Source of the DNA: Sulfurovum sp.
GTDB taxonomy: Bacteria; Campylobacterota; Campylobacteria; Campylobacterales; Sulfurovaceae
Length of the DNA: 13,422 nt
Assembly (NCBI GenBank): GCA_026983895.1
Contig: JALSTF010000120.1
Location: 1-13,422 of the forward strand
Direction: 5' to 3'
The notes under the pieces are model-generated. The model saw nothing but the letters and a program-made list of their open reading frames with translations, made no database searches and was not told the DNA's origin. Made by a program: the position numbers and the translations under genes. Within the stretch, counting starts at the first letter, position 1, and every line of letters starts with the position of its first letter. Of the stretch, positions 12,756 to 13,422 are shown piece after piece.

Positions 12756-13422
12756 AATGGACCCCTCCGCACTTCCGACTCGTCGAATGTGTTGTACCCG
12801 TACCAGTACTCCACATTGACAAGTGTCCAGAGGTAGGAGATATACCGCAGATTACCGCTGCGGTACTTCTCAAGACACTGCGCTATATCCGATCGGCTCA
12901 CGATGCCAAGCCTCACGAGATGCGCATCTTCAAAAAGCGCATCGAGGTCTATGGCATCTATCTGCTGGGTGAGGATCTCGGAGAACTCTGCCTTGTCCCG
13001 TCTTGTCCGTATCTTCTCGGGCAGTATGCCTTGCATCGCCTTTCGCAGGATGCGTTTGATGGTACGGTTCTTGTACTTCATCTCCGGAGGCAGAGAGAGC
13101 GCGAACTCTACCAGTTCTTTGTCAAAAAAGGGGTGCCGGTATTCTATGCCGAAATGCCGCTCGGCACAGTGGAAGATGTTTCCGTCCATCACTGTACTTT
13201 GGTAGGCGGAAGTCAGGGCATCGAGTTCATTTTTGAGTGCGGGATTTTTGATGCCTTCCCTGTCTGTAAGATCCCGGATATCACAGGCATTTTCAAAACA
13301 CCCTTCAAAAGCATTTTTGCCAAGCATCTTTTTCACTTTTCCCACAAGCTTTTCACCGAGAAGGGGTTTGAGTACATAGGCTTTAAGCGCATTCCAGGGA
13401 CGGCGATGGCTTCGCAGCTCTT
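12752..13422 (-). CDS. Asparagine-synthetase-like lasso cyclase, C-terminal part (cut by window edge)
   Basis: Only the last 222 residues are present; the frame is open through base 13422, so a GTG at 13345 is not the true start. The fragment has the asparagine synthetase B C-terminal signature: CAERHFGIEYRHPFFDKELVEFALSLPPEMKY followed by NRTIKRILRKAMQGILPEKIRTRRDKAEFS. In lasso pathways such a homologue adenylates an Asp or Glu side chain of the core and closes the macrolactam ring. A true asparagine synthetase has the same C-terminal fold, so the lasso role rests on the neighbours (K, D, B2, B1). The N-terminal glutaminase-like domain lies outside the window. It is translationally coupled to the kinase gene by a 4-nt overlap. 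Confidence 0.88.
   Translation of the reverse strand, partial: ELRSHRRPWNALKAYVLKPLLGEKLVGKVKKMLGKNAFEGCFENACDIRDLTDREGIKNPALKNELDALTSAYQSTVMDGNIFHCAERHFGIEYRHPFFDKELVEFALSLPPEMKYKNRTIKRILRKAMQGILPEKIRTRRDKAEFSEILTQQIDAIDLDALFEDAHLVRLGIVSRSDIAQCLEKYRSGNLRYISYLWTLVNVEYWYGYNTFDESEVRRGPL

Noticed and set aside
12752..13345. GTG at 13345 as the start of the cyclase gene
   Set aside because: The frame stays open upstream to the window edge with plausible coding sequence, so the gene is cut by the window and does not start there.

Overview
The window looks like chromosome from a Campylobacterota (Epsilonproteobacteria) lineage, probably Sulfurovum-like. The reasons are the gene content and order (aat-clpA-clpS divergent from bioD, then pyrB and a short pabB), moderate GC with T-rich promoters that mostly show only a TATAAT-type -10 box, and a tightly overlapping rsmG/PP0621/rhomboid gene string. 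The genus is inferred; no marker gene that would settle it lies in the window.

Region 1 (1-2708, minus strand) is a compact N-degron operon. ClpS recognises substrates with destabilising N-termini, ClpA unfolds them for ClpP, and Aat (only its N-terminus is in the window) attaches Leu/Phe to make such N-termini. Region 2 (2700-5386, plus strand) holds bioD (biotin), pyrB (pyrimidines) and pabB (folate). A REP-type inverted repeat pair separates pyrB from pabB.

Region 3 (5358-7773, minus strand) is a string of housekeeping and conserved genes with overlaps or very short gaps. In transcription order they are rsmG, a PP0621-like zinc-ribbon protein, an unrecognised 126-aa protein, a rhomboid protease and a putative lipoprotein with a possible Cys/His/Asp triad. 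The lipoprotein gene runs 29 bp into the convergent pabB.

Region 4 (7770-13422, minus strand) is the most interesting part: a nearly complete lasso-peptide-type RiPP cluster. In transcription order it has an asparagine-synthetase-like cyclase (C, cut by the window edge), an HPr-kinase-like tailoring kinase (K), an ABC exporter (D), a transglutaminase-like leader peptidase (B2) and a PqqD-like leader-binding protein (B1). B1 overlaps rsmG by 4 bp. No precursor peptide (A) gene can be seen; if one exists it should lie beyond 13422.

Two selfish or stabilising elements interrupt this cluster. The first is a REP-associated tyrosine transposase (RAYT) gene between K and D, flanked by direct ~108-bp copies of a BIME-like unit plus further REPs. 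The second is a yefM-yoeB toxin-antitoxin module between D and B2. The module has a near-consensus promoter over three GTAC operator cores spaced exactly 12 bp apart. Because B2 starts 5 nt after the toxin stop, this TA promoter probably also drives B2, B1 and perhaps the rsmG string.
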